DNA from: Notospermus geniculatus
Taxonomy: Eukaryota > Nemertea > Pilidiophora > Heteronemertea > Lineidae
Assembly: GCA_002633025.1 (NCBI GenBank)
Contig: NMRB01000212.1
Span: 34,969 to 98,968, forward strand
Direction: 5' to 3'
Length of the DNA stretch: 64,000 bases
Below the pieces are notes generated by a model. That model was not told where the DNA came from. It worked only from the letters and a program-made list of their open reading frames with translations, and did no database searches. Positions within the stretch are counted from its first letter, which is position 1. Each line of letters opens with the position of its first letter. The position numbers and the translations under genes are program-made. Below, in pieces: positions 46,144-57,964 of the stretch.

Positions 46144-46594
46144 GTAGGCGCATGTGCAGAAGTGGAGAAAGACAATCTTGTCGTGAAATCAATCTTATTT
46201 TTCCTGGGGAATTTTTCACGGCTGCCACAAGCAGTGGACGCCGCATCCGTAGCCGGTCCCGAGTTTCTTAACTACCATTCACCATAAGAACTAAATTAAT
46301 CCTCAGTAGGCGTTGCTAAGCAACCTAACCCGCAGGTCAAAACTCCCTTTCTCCTTTAATGCCCTACATGAATCGACGCAACACGGTAGCCAATCTCACG
46401 ATACCGCTAACTCCCGCGAGGCTCAGGCTTTTGTGACTTAAAGATGATTTTTGCGACATCGATCCGGCAGTGGGTAGCTTCTGTCAATCACGCCACGTAT
46501 CCATCACGCAGGATCCCTGTGGACCTGACCCATAATCGATTTTGCCAGCGATCGAGTTGTGCTACCAATTAGCAGGAGAGAGATTACACGGACT

Positions 46595-46610
46595 TGACCT
46601 TTGAAGGTCA
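46595..46610 (+). promoter_or_regulatory. Nuclear-receptor-like everted repeat (ER4)
   Basis: TGACCT, four bases, AGGTCA. The right half also reads TTGAAGGTCA, close to an ERR/FTZ-F1 extended half-site. It lies in a motif-dense, repeat-poor segment (46.3-46.65 kb). Confidence 0.25.
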
Positions 46611-47361
46611 CAATCAGTGGGTACACATTCGATGTTAGAATATCATCAGTCACTTGCCTTAATAACGCACGTCACCAAAAAAAGGAAAAGAAAAAACTAA
46701 ACAGGAAGATATGAACGTGCAAGGAATACAGTCGGTAAAAAAATGTGAATTTCCCTCAGTTGTAAGTCATGTCATGAGCTGCACTTCCGTACGAAGACGG
46801 CTACACGTTTGAATCCGCACTCATTTCCTTTTGAGAGAGACGGCTTCTGCCAAATTTGCTACACAGGAACAATGATTGTCAAAACTGTCTACCGATTTTT
46901 GTCCGCTTTCAGATTTTGCTATTCCGAATAGATCGAACGCCCAACACATCGGCGCAGGCAGTAACATCGGCGAACCCATTACATAGACAAGTTTCTTGCC
47001 TCCTTCCTCGAGGAATCTAGCCCCACCGAATCAAACGGCCCACGTCTAATAACAATCAGATTTGTAGAGAAAGCAGACGAACATCTCTGACGCAATCGAG
47101 CGGAGAAAATGTCGCTGCAAAAAGTAGGTAACAGCAAACGCTTCGCTTTTCGATTCATTCGCTTACGTCTGTGACAGAAAATTTGCTAATTGTTCTCGAA
47201 AAACGCGTCTGCATTAGCAACCTCCTTAGGCAGTAAGAAGAAAGCCTTTGATCAGGAGGATTCAGTCGTAATCACCATGTTTTGCCAACGAGATCACGAA
47301 GATGCGTCTCTTGCTGAAACAAAGCCGTGTCGCCAGAACTGCGGCGTTACTTTTCACGACA

Positions 47362-47560
47362 AACCTGTAGAACTACCGCTACTGGGAGGCGGTGTGAGCG
47401 GTAGGACATTTTTCGAAGTTTGGTCCCCAGAGGCCTGTTGCACTGCTTCAAAGGCTCTTGATGCAACGGCTTCGGTACTATGACAGCTCGCAGCAGCGCC
47501 GCCTACCGGTATGAAAAGTCATGCGAGTTCCGCATTGAGCGGAAGTGCGGTGACGTCACG
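47362..47560 (+). repeat. Diverged dispersed repeat, copy 2
   Basis: Aligned by eye with 38217 on and 38556 on. The two blocks are closer together here. The second block contains GGTGACGTCACGCAG and, on the minus strand, AAAATGGCAACC downstream, giving it a promoter-like appearance that is probably carried by the repeat itself. Confidence 0.45.
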
Positions 47561-48570
47561 CAGTGGCGTCGAGGTTGCCATTTTGTTTAGGACAGGAAGC
47601 ATAACAGCGACTAACTCTGTCCTTTTTCCTGTCTGCTGGAACGAACAGCACAAAAGGACTAAGTGGCGGCGGCACGATAATGCAAAAAACTTACTCACAC
47701 CCACTTTGCAGTTGTCGGTCACCCCGAATCTGCTCATTTTACCCGAACACTAATCAGGTCGAGTAAATGACGTTGATCATAATCTCGATTATTGCGCACG
47801 CCAATTTCCATCAAGTCTGATTGACTTGATATTTGGTCCCCAGAGTTGAGTTATAAGCCATCAACCACTAATTGAACACAAACATTGCTGATGTACGCAC
47901 TGAGTGGCAGCGTTTAGCGTGTGTATCGTGCAGATCGAGGCTCCAGGGAGCAGGATACATTGGGAAGTTCCCATCAGATCGTTATGTATCGGAATCAAGA
48001 TGAAATCCTTAAAGGGACGTCTACGTTCTGCAGAACAGACACCTTCATCGTGCCAAACAGGCTCCGATATCGTTGTTGTCCGTGATCGGTCCCAAATCCA
48101 CCAAATGTCACATGAGCGATCCAGTGTTTGAACTTGGCTGTGCAAGGTGAGACACGATACACGGATGAGCCAGCCCTGAATCCCCTTCTGATCCTTTAAC
48201 CTCTAAAAAGGGCAGAGTGCAAATGGGAGACGAAAGCTTTCGGCAACGTCCCTTACCCCAGGGTGGATGGATCCGTGTTTTTTCCACGACCTTTTAAACT
48301 GCTCGCACTTATTGAATCTTTTTTTTTCAATCGTAAAGCTCCTCCTTGCGAAATGACAAGACAATCGACTAGTTCCCGTTAGGCGATTCGTAATATCAGT
48401 TAGTTTCACTTACTAGTTATTGAGTTTTCTTGATGAGTGAACATTTTTTTATATCGATTGAAGAGATGCACGTATATCAAACTGAAAAGAAATGAGGAAG
48501 TTCTTTTTTTATCGGGAACTCGACTGATTTGTGAGGAACAACTGAGCTGTGAATATGCACTGATATTGAT

Positions 48571-48920
48571 AACACAAGAAATGTCACGCTTTTGTCTATT
48601 TATTTACATTGCGACAAAAGAAATGTCACGCCTACATGTATGTGTATTTATTTACATTGTGACAAAAGATGAATGCCACGCCTATGTGTATTTATTTACA
48701 TTGTGACAAAAGAAATGTCACGCCTACATGTATGTGTATTTATTTACATTGTGACAAAAGATGAATGCCACGCCTATGTGTATTTATTTACATTGTGACA
48801 AAAGAAATGTCACGCTTATGTGTATTTAGATTGTGACACAAGAAGTCACTCTTCTATGTGTTTACATCGTGACTCAGGAAACGTCACATTAGTGTGTATG
48901 TACTTACACGTTGTGACTTC
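48571..48920 (+). repeat. Minisatellite with 48+44-bp higher-order unit
   Basis: Units TATTTATTTACATTGTGACA followed by AAAGAAATGTCACGCCTACATGTATGTG (48 bp) alternate with a 44-bp variant carrying AAAGATGAATGCCACGCCTATGTG. The 92-bp pair occurs twice, then units decay downstream. Most units contain the dyad GTGACAAAAGAAATGTCAC, a small hairpin. Confidence 0.9.
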
Positions 48921-50834
48921 CTTTCGCTCACTGTGATGAGGATAATAATTAGGATGCGAAAACTTTGGCATTTGACAGTTTATCCTGTCTTTAAAAGCCA
49001 CCAAACACTTTGATAACGAGAAATAAAGTCAGCCACTAAGTAACTCGGCTTATGATAATGTGAACTCAGAAAAATTGCCTCCAAGCATCGGCAGATTGTT
49101 TGTCTAGCATCTGTCACGTGCATACACATGTATATGTACATGTACATAAAAGACTGACGAGGGACAGGCACTAAATGAATTACAAAATGGCTGCCAATAT
49201 CGATGACGTAATGGCTGTGATTGGCGATACCTACATGTATGTTCTCATCGCTTCCTTTCTAGGAGTGGTCATTACAACTCATTGAATTTGAATCCAACAG
49301 CGAAGAAGATTGATCTGTTTTACTCACTGCTTTTGAAGCACGAAGTCGGTAGATTACATTCCCTCTGAACACGCAACCATTGGAATTAAAGCGTAGCCAG
49401 ATTAAAAGTTAAGAAATGAGCTTTGTGTCTTTTCATCCGTAGCATCCAATGATGGAATAGTCCGTTTACGACATCGTAAATGCAGTCACGCAGATTCCCG
49501 TAGTCATGGTTTTTATCGCCTTTCGGATGCGACACGCGACCTCCGCCATCTTGGATTCCCAATACACCCGATATTTAACCATTAATTTACATAGTGGTGG
49601 ATTATGTACAATGCACGACGTGGTATGACCAGGGAGTCTTTGTTTCAAAATGCGGTTTGGGGTTCTACGTAGAGCACGGCCATTGCTGTCTCTTGTAAAA
49701 GTTTAGGCCTGAATGCATACCTGTAGGCCAATGTACACGACAAATGTACATTTATTTGCTACGACCTAACCCGCCGGCCATGGAGGATTTCCTTTATCGT
49801 TTATGGCCTAGTGGTTGGCCTCCGAGTTGGAAGTTTGGCAACATCGAGCTTGGTACCTGGATGCATGACATGCAGGTGTGACACAACAAAATAATACAGA
49901 ATTTCACCGTGGATATTTGCAGCGAATTCAACGTGCACCGTTCTTCATCTTGGCATGTGATAGAATATCCAACGAACGATGTGCAATAATTTAGGCGTGA
50001 AAATTCAATCAAAAATTTATAATTTAGTAATACTTGAGTATCATCATTGGAACGAACAAAAAACTTCCTTGATAACAGAAATGACAAACCAGTGGTGAAT
50101 TTGCTGTAATCAGGTTATGAATCTTACGCGGGGATTTTTTTCACAAAAGAGTGAAAACTGATAAAGTTGTTACATCTGTCGTGTAGCCATGCACAATAGC
50201 GAATAAGACTAGTGAGAATCTAGCGTTTGGCGGGCAAGTTGAGCCTAATTAGATAGAATCTAACGTTGGGGAGTTTTCAATGGGGCTGGCGGCTCGTACT
50301 CGCTGGTACATCATTATTTCCTATTGTACATCACCCCTCACTGCTCGGAGCCTACTACATTTTACCTTCATTATTGGCCAGTGATTTAATTTTGACTTCA
50401 TACAGTGCCTTCATCAGGTAATAAGCATTACAAATGAAGACGAATATTAGATTGGGCCGCCACGCAAATGGACGGCTAGAAATTGCGAATAATACCAATA
50501 GACTGAACGAACGCATCAGTTTTCATTACGGCAATTCGCCTGATCGGCAAGCTGCGTGATTGTCATGCGCAGTCACACGTTCAGTGATGGCAACTTCCTG
50601 TAAGGGTTCCATTTCCTGGTTAGCTGATGGCGGTGTTTTACCAGCGATTACTATCCTCTACTATCACTTAGATACCAAGGATTCGGTTGATATGCTTCCT
50701 CCTTAATAAGGATGGCGTACAATCATGATGTACGGTCAGTAAATCAAGAAAGCAAGCGTGGGTAGAAATCGTTGTAACGTCACGTAATCCACGACCTTTT
50801 CGCCTAGGTACATTGTGTCGATTTTCAATTTCAG
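48921..50834. other. Unannotated stretch
   Basis: Apart from the tRNA-like head, only short frames and GTACATGTA-type microsatellite fragments (near 49130) are seen. Confidence 0.35.
49801..49870 (+). mobile_element. Possible tRNA-like SINE head
   Basis: TGGCCTAGTGG (49804-49814) matches the pol III A-box consensus and is followed by TTGGCCTCCGAGTTGGAAG. The expected B box about 35 bases later is degraded (TCGAGCTTGGTACCTGG). Relic only. Confidence 0.3.
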
Positions 50835-50916
50835 AACTAATATCGGCTGTACTTTTAGCAGTCGCGATATCTATATCTTGTCTAGCATTTCATGTGCTTG
50901 TACTTTTCTTCCACAG
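50835..50916 (+). CDS. Candidate exon coding a transmembrane helix
   Basis: A strong acceptor (GTCGATTTTCAATTTCAG ending at 50834) opens a frame, entered in phase 1, coding LISAVLLAVAISISCLAFHV followed by LVLFFHR, a textbook hydrophobic helix with a positive end. A GTGTGT donor follows at 50917. Read through, the frame continues with a Cys/Lys/Arg-rich tail to a stop at 51043. A receptor or single-pass protein is possible, but I cannot name one. Composition-driven hydrophobic frames are a known false-positive source. Confidence 0.28.
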
Positions 50917-52204
50917 GTGTGTCAAAGTATGTAACATCATGCGATGCGGATTACGTTCTGCATCACAAGGGAAATACAGTAATGATTTACCTCGTTGTAA
51001 ATGGAGCATATCCAAAATTCGGTTGAAACGTGTGCTTGTATAGATACATACAAATGCCACATTGCTTTTGGCTGAACAACATGACAGGCCTACCACTGAG
51101 AACAAAGGGCGTCATCGAAACGCTGTGAGCTTTTGGGTTGTCGCCAATGGCACAGCACAAATATCGAAGAAAATTGCTGTACGGCTCTCCCTTTAAGGTC
51201 ATAGTGATGGAGCAGCCCCCGGTGTTCTCCCCACGGCCAGGTACCAAAGGTTAATATTCCAGGACATGCTGTGTCATGAATCTTACACACCTACGGAAAC
51301 TCAGGGACCATAAATCATATTGGTGATATTCCCTTAAGAGCACGCCTGCGCAGTGTGTTTACCGGAACATTTTTATTAGGAAGGCGCAGACGGTTCGACG
51401 CATCAAGAATCGCTGGTTGTATGTAGAGTGGAAGGTTTTTCATGTCCCAGAAGCAATAACGTATGTCAGAGGGTGACGTAGGCGAATGGGTTCATAAATA
51501 AGTTACAAAGAGTATTTTTTCAATTATAGGGTAGAATCGAAGAATGTGTCAAAAGCATTTGTCAAACATCGTAACCATTGTTTGCCTTTAAGGTGTGCGT
51601 ACAGTGAACAAAGAAGGTAGGATTATGAAAAACGATGTTGTTGCTGTTCGTCGTGATGGTGAAGTGGACCTTCTTTCCCAGCGCAGGTGATCTACTGAGT
51701 ATTAGTTTCCTCTAGCTCTGAGCCAAATCTGCTGTATATGGCCTCAACACCCGATTCAGTGATGAGGTTCGGCAAACGACCAATCAACGGCGAGCTACAC
51801 TCAGCTCTTGGGAGCATTTCACATACACACGAATTACACGTGTATTTGGTAAGCCTAGCCAGGAAAGTAAACTTGGGGGGGAAAGCGGCCATTTGATGGC
51901 TTTTCCCCCTCAATCTCATGATCTGCTTTTCCAAGCAATCATCTTCATGACTCCCAGTAACATGCTCTGAATGTTTAAGTGATGGTATCATGAGATTCCG
52001 GACAGCGTTAAGCCCGGCCCGGCGATAACGATGTTAAAATTACCGCATCCTATTTGGCTACTTTAGGCCATTCCTTCGCAACTGTTGCCGAACCTTCATA
52101 ATGAGCCCAGGGAAACTCGCCGGGGTTGAACTTCGACTTTTGGAAGTTTCACTAGTGCTGATGGCTTTTACGGTCGTTCCGGTGGATGAGGTGGCATGTT
52201 GATG

Positions 52205-53051
52205 NNNNNNNNNNNNNNNNNNNNNNNNNNNNNNNNNNNNNNNNNNNNNNNNNNNNNNNNNNNNNNNNNNNNNNNNNNNNNNNNNNNNNNNNNNNNNNNN
52301 NNNNNNNNNNNNNNNNNNNNNNNNNNNNNNNNNNNNNNNNNNNNNNNNNNNNNNNNNNNNNNNNNNNNNNNNNNNNNNNNNNNNNNNNNNNNNNNNNNNN
52401 NNNNNNNNNNNNNNNNNNNNNNNNNNNNNNNNNNNNNNNNNNNNNNNNNNNNNNNNNNNNNNNNNNNNNNNNNNNNNNNNNNNNNNNNNNNNNNNNNNNN
52501 NNNNNNNNNNNNNNNNNNNNNNNNNNNNNNNNNNNNNNNNNNNNNNNNNNNNNNNNNNNNNNNNNNNNNNNNNNNNNNNNNNNNNNNNNNNNNNNNNNNN
52601 NNNNNNNNNNNNNNNNNNNNNNNNNNNNNNNNNNNNNNNNNNNNNNNNNNNNNNNNNNNNNNNNNNNNNNNNNNNNNNNNNNNNNNNNNNNNNNNNNNNN
52701 NNNNNNNNNNNNNNNNNNNNNNNNNNNNNNNNNNNNNNNNNNNNNNNNNNNNNNNNNNNNNNNNNNNNNNNNNNNNNNNNNNNNNNNNNNNNNNNNNNNN
52801 NNNNNNNNNNNNNNNNNNNNNNNNNNNNNNNNNNNNNNNNNNNNNNNNNNNNNNNNNNNNNNNNNNNNNNNNNNNNNNNNNNNNNNNNNNNNNNNNNNNN
52901 NNNNNNNNNNNNNNNNNNNNNNNNNNNNNNNNNNNNNNNNNNNNNNNNNNNNNNNNNNNNNNNNNNNNNNNNNNNNNNNNNNNNNNNNNNNNNNNNNNNN
53001 NNNNNNNNNNNNNNNNNNNNNNNNNNNNNNNNNNNNNNNNNNNNNNNNNNN
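52205..53051. other. Assembly gap, 847 N
   Basis: A run of N. Unlike the other gaps, no duplicated or inverted flank was noticed here. Confidence 1.
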
Positions 53052-53184
53052 CATGTCACAGATTCTGTCATAAACCGTACAACTGTCGTGTATAATTTGA
53101 CTTCTTGCGCTGAGGAATTAATTACCCGTTCTCTGATTCATGAGTTAATGGATGCTATTTGGCTATCCGGCAATAAAAATCCGG

Positions 53185-53538
53185 TCAGGGGACTGTTTGC
53201 CCGAAGAAACCAATAATGAGCGCCGTTTGTGTTAACAACGCATCAGGGGGCAATAATGAGACTAATGTTTTGACTTCTTTTCCTTGATTGTCTGTGGTGG
53301 GTGCATACATAATGTGGAATGACCTTGTATTGAACTGCCATGGCGGGAGACTGATAAGGAGGGTGTAGGAAATTCTGGATCGATCACGCTTAATTTGACT
53401 TATTAGGGAACGGCTTGACCGATTGGTTTCGACGGGCGCATACAAAACGTGGAAGGGTTGATATAGCAGACTCGGTGACAGATGAAGTGGAAAGGTCACC
53501 TTGAGTAGCGAGTTCTGAGTTGCTCGTGTTTCGAACAT
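53185..53538 (-). CDS. 117-codon frame with two internal repeats
   Basis: True ATG at 53538, stop at 53185. Two segments of roughly 45 residues align: QPFHVLYAPVETNR in the first and RSFHIMYAPTTDNQ in the second, each preceded by a Leu/Pro-rich run (PLHLSPSLL and LLISLPP). The underlying DNA is an imperfect direct repeat (period about 135 bp). Replacements at V/I and L/M are conservative, which hints at coding, though a decayed DNA tandem repeat could look similar. No family was recognised and no splice sites are needed. Confidence 0.25.
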   Translation of the reverse strand: MFETRATQNSLLKVTFPLHLSPSLLYQPFHVLYAPVETNRSSRSLISQIKRDRSRISYTLLISLPPWQFNTRSFHIMYAPTTDNQGKEVKTLVSLLPPDALLTQTALIIGFFGQTVP

Positions 53539-54550
53539 TCTGCATAATGCATCGTGTAGAAATCGGCTAACCTCTTCCTACACTCTGCAGCCAGCAGCCA
53601 GATTCCGTGTTCAACGCTTTGGGATTTCCTCGTGCGCCCAATCAGAAGCCTCGTTTCTTCGTCGTTCACGGAAGAAAAAATACCAATGATGTCATTTCAT
53701 CAAATTTTGATTGGTCAACGTCATTACCGGGAACACGTCATGCACGTGGGTCGGTGCAAGCTTTGCCATGATTGGTTGCTATTTTTGGGACCGGGAAATC
53801 CGTTGAACACGGAATGTGGTTTGCTTGCGTGAAGGTCAAGGGAGGAGAAGCCGAGTCTTGACCTGAACTCAGTGAAGATGGTTTCGAAATGACTAGGCAC
53901 GCATTGAGACAGTCAGTCATCTTCATCATATTAACAGTTAGATCTGATCTTGAAATCTAAGTCAAAATTGACAAAAATGTCATTATCATGGACTTTCTGT
54001 GGCCTCCGGTTCGTGACACAGTATCCGAGAACTGTTGCTGATGATGGGGCCGGCGTGACCCTTGACTACCACATGAAAAGCTTCCCTTCATCTCGTCTGA
54101 AATCACGGTAGGTTGGAGTTTGACATGACAGAAGGCATCCCACCCCGCCTTACCAAATCAAATGAAGTGCATTTTGTGTTTATTCAATTTTCATCCACCC
54201 TGTCCTTGAGAAATGCCAATAGAACTTGTGTTAATTCTCACCATGCCTGTTGAGGCAAATCAAGCGATGAATACATCGACGAAGGGAAATGGATTAAAAG
54301 CACTTGGTTGTCGACGTTACACACTTCTCGTTGTTTCTGCATGGTTGAGTATACCGTACTTTCACATGCGAGCGTTCCATCAGACCAATATTCAGGCTCT
54401 GCCAAAATGTAGATGAGTATTGTACCGAGCCAGCCAATGACAGACGTTCAACTTATGGCTGTTAAGCACCAGCCTACAGCCTACACTGTAGACCTGTGTG
54501 AACCGTGCATGCCATGGTCGGTTTTACGTACATGTATGTAACAGGTTCGA

Positions 54551-54712
54551 ATAGGAGCAATCAACCGCGCTTGTCGCCAAAAGACGGCAGCAAATTTCTA
54601 GCGGACCAATACAATGTAAAATTCTCCTGATTGGTGCTCAATCAGCCATTGGGTCCGCTAGGCATTGAATTGGGCCGTAGTGACACCTTGTCAACTGACT
54701 GACAGCTCTTAT
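54551..54712. mobile_element. MITE family E, copy 2
   Basis: Ends ATAGGAGCAATCAA / CTGACAGCTCTTAT. The interior matches 25814-25983 in the blocks GGCAGCAA, CTAGCGGACCAATACA and GGGCCGTAGTGACACC, with about 80 percent identity by eye. Confidence 0.7.
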
Positions 54713-55156
54713 TGATTAGACTATAATAAAGTCCGACCGGGATTGGTCAATGCCGTTGCCCCTCGCAACCGTCAACCATGGTGAGAACCACAATCGCATG
54801 GAAGTAGCCTACTATATTTTTATCGTAATTCTGACCGAAAAAATACTTTCTTGTGGTTTAATTTTTAGAAGACGATAAAAGTATATTACCTTGAATTTGT
54901 AATGGATGAATATCTTCGGAACAGTCTTCAGTGTCATTCTGTAAAGAGAAACAATGGCTAGAATATTAGACAAATACGTGGGGTTTGGTTCAAAGAAGGG
55001 CAACGTGAGCTGTTGTATGTTTCCATGAAAGAAGGATATCAGGTGCCCAGTCATCATTAGTGTAAGACATTATCCATAAAAAACCATTAAGAGAATTGTT
55101 TGCTCCCATAAATACGGATTTCGATTACGGTCCCCGTCGATATTTTAGATGGAATT

Positions 55157-55390
55157 ATGGCTGAGAAGGGTGCCGGTCCAATCTGGAGACTGTACCACGA
55201 TATGAATTATTACTTGTGGGTGTTTTTTCGTGTGAAGCGTTGCCTAGGTGATGTGATACAATCATTTTCTGTCGACCACTCGATACCGTCTGGCATAAAG
55301 TTTGCCAAATGTTTATGGTTGTTCGTGATTCCCTTTCCAATGCTCCTATTGTGTGGATCAGAAATGAAATACCACGAGAGACGGGAGTAG
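55157..55390 (+). CDS. 77-codon ATG-started frame, hydrophobic C-terminal half
   Basis: ATG in strong context (ATTATGGCTG). The peptide begins MAEKGAGPIWRLYHDMNYYL and has a hydrophobic segment CLWLFVIPFPMLLLCG near the C-terminus. A GTGATG site after about codon 32 could be a donor. No homologue was recognised, no promoter or polyadenylation signal is evident, and chance is possible. Confidence 0.2.
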   Translation: MAEKGAGPIWRLYHDMNYYLWVFFRVKRCLGDVIQSFSVDHSIPSGIKFAKCLWLFVIPFPMLLLCGSEMKYHERRE

Positions 55391-56523
55391 GATAATACTA
55401 GATACTATTGTATTGTCCACCTCTGTACGGTACATCGATGAGTCACAGACGAATGAAGAAAATTACACAGTTGTAACAAAAATGTCTGCTGCGTATCACA
55501 CAGCCTGGATTAATTCGGATATACAGACGATGTAATCCAAGTTGTAGTTTACAATGGTTCGATCACCAGCGCTTTTTGATCGTACACAGTGTTGACATAT
55601 CGTAAAGGTGAATTTGTGAAAGGAACTGGAGTAAAAATTGTTACATCTGCTTTGATTTGTTATGCCACAATGGCGGACGTCGCCCAATGGAGACTTCCAC
55701 GATGCATCAAAACGTTAAGTAATGAGAAGTCAGCGCGCATCCTTTTCTAAAAGTTCGATCAAAGCGTTTGAATCGAGAAACTGCAGTACAGAATTATCGA
55801 AATTGTTATTGAACGTTCCCCGCCGTGCATGATTTAGACAGTGTTTTCAACACAGATAATGAGGCCTGTTTTAGGGGTGAAGGAAACGCTACATTTACAA
55901 TCATGACAGACATCCCCTCATTACTGGTCACAGCGTGGATAATAGTTCCGATCCCTCAGAGAAAACATTCCCTACAAGATTAGTGTAATTGACGTTCATA
56001 GTGACAATAGCTATTGAAGCTAGATAAATAGAACCGACACAAGATTGAAGGCTGGGTTCGGGATGATATCACCGCGTAACGTTTGTTACAATTTGTGATA
56101 TCGATCCGGCCCCGCGCATTTCTCCTTGGGCGCGGCTTTCCACGCTACGCTAGCGGATGGATTCCTTTGTTCGTTCAGTAGCTTTAGGCTACTATCTTCC
56201 AGGTGCCCCGAACAGGCAAAACAGATAATGAAGCGTCACTGAGGCCGACGCTCAGACTGGACTTTCTGTTGTCTTTCATTACCGGCAGGGACAAGGTTCT
56301 TTGTCGTTGTCAAAGTTGTAAGAAGAACGTACTACCAAAAAGTCTGTTGAATACGATTCATCTCCACCACAGTCTGGGGAGTCCTCTTCGTTTTTGGACA
56401 CAAGCCTTCCATAAGGGCCCAAACCACCTTGGATGAGGTGATGGAATCATGACCGCAAACTGGATGTCGACTGATGAAGAATCCCTTTGATTCTGAAGCC
56501 AGTGTCTCTCGTCGTCATCCAAG

Positions 56524-56814
56524 ATGGCGACGAGAACGGCCACAGTATCCCTGACACCACATGGCTATTTCTCATACAAGAATTGGCTTCCTGCGGCTAT
56601 TATAGGAGTGCAGCGGCTGAATACCCGGCATAACTCGACTTTTTCTCGCGGGGCTTTCATTCCGACCCTGCTCACCCCATCAGCCTTCAGGAAGGCCGGA
56701 AATATGCCGACAGGAACGGCCGGTAAGGCCGAGACAATTAGATATGTGATTCCTTGTCTTTGCATATTTGATGTGTTGACTGAAAATCGTCGATGTATCC
56801 ATCTGTTCAGCTGA
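56524..56814 (+). CDS. 96-codon ATG-started frame, unknown
   Basis: The ATG sits in CCAAGATGGCGACGAG, which is both an ideal initiation context and a YY1-like promoter motif, so this could mark a transcription start with a first coding exon (MATRTATVSLTPHGYFSYKN). The minus strand is also open here. No domain or donor is convincing. Confidence 0.15.
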   Translation: MATRTATVSLTPHGYFSYKNWLPAAIIGVQRLNTRHNSTFSRGAFIPTLLTPSAFRKAGNMPTGTAGKAETIRYVIPCLCIFDVLTENRRCIHLFS

Positions 56815-57834
56815 GGAACAAGAGAAGGGATGAACAATCGGTGTTAAAGAACCATAATTTGGCCTACACAAATCGAACTAATACATGAGTATCCAAAGTC
56901 TAACTCTCTGTTTCCAGATGCCGCCTTACTCTTGAGTGTGGACGTAATCAACTGGTACTAGTCACCTCTTGACCAGACGTATATGTACAGCTGACATGGC
57001 ATGACATTTGTCCTTATGAGGTTGTTTGTCCTGAGTCCAAAGCAGTTTGCTAATAACATGGATGGCGAGTGATGTTCCCATAGAGACGCTAAGAACATAT
57101 TTAGTTTGTCCTCACTTCGATTTCTGACAAGATGCAGAACCCTGGATCATTAAGTTGCCGCAGCAAGATTCAAGTTAAAATAATTGGTGATAAATTGGAA
57201 GCAGTGGTGTTGAAGATGAACGTACAAAAACTTAGATGAGTGGCTTTCAAACCCAATGAACCTTTTTACTTCATATGGAGACGTCCAGTGCACATGAAGA
57301 GATATTAAGTCTTCTTTTTCCGTCATTGACAGGCTTGACAGGGCTTTATTAACATGTAATATATAGATCTCCACCTCTTGGTGACATGCCAGATACAAGT
57401 GTGGGTTCAAGTTGGCCAGGGTCTGCGGTTTGCCAATGCAGGAAGCAGCGCTGCTCTCTTAATGCGAGATACCACCAGCAGTAACCGCAAAAACGTCTGC
57501 GGAGCAAGCGAAAACATGATTTGTACATTAATTGCATCATCGTATATGCAAAAAACTTTCTTTACCCCAGTGCTTCTATTCCTACACACTGTCGTGGTAG
57601 CTGCATGCTTGCCTGATTTTCCGAAAGCGTGATAAATCTGAAGTGAAGTTGTGCACCATAAAGCAGTTGTTCTATGATGCGTAGGAGTGCCATTAACAGA
57701 GACCGAGATGAAGGTGCTTTTTGATTGGATAGCATTGATTCAGAGACATCTATTGGCCAGGATTGACATCATGAGAATATTTGAGGTTCTTGGCGCTCGT
57801 TCTCTTATCATTTTTGTGCGAAGGGAGATAGTAA

Positions 57835-57964
57835 AGAGTTTTTGCAAATCCCCCGAAACGCCAATGCGAACGCCAATCCCATTGTTCGATGCCGCGAAGA
57901 GAGCAGAGAACAATAGGATAGACGTTCGCGTCGGCGTTTCGCGGGGGGGGGGTGCGAAAACTCT
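57835..57964. mobile_element. Foldback MITE, family A, copy 2
   Basis: The ends AGAGTTTTTGCAAATCCCCC and GCGAAAACTCT are both complete, with a run of ten G near the right end. It matches copy 1 at 3584-3708 closely. Confidence 0.8.

Noticed and set aside
48571-48920. CRISPR-like array
   Set aside because: The units are contiguous variants of one another with no unique spacers, and the host is an animal. It is a minisatellite.
52058-53095. Frames of about 300 codons across the second N gap
   Set aside because: They consist almost entirely of N. The flanking real codons are few and unrecognisable.
57150-57410. 86-codon minus-strand frame MNPHLYLACHQEVEIYILHV... in both copies of the 57-59 kb pair
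   Set aside because: Conserved only because the copies are near-identical DNA. The two differences are replacements, and no domain or splice support was found.
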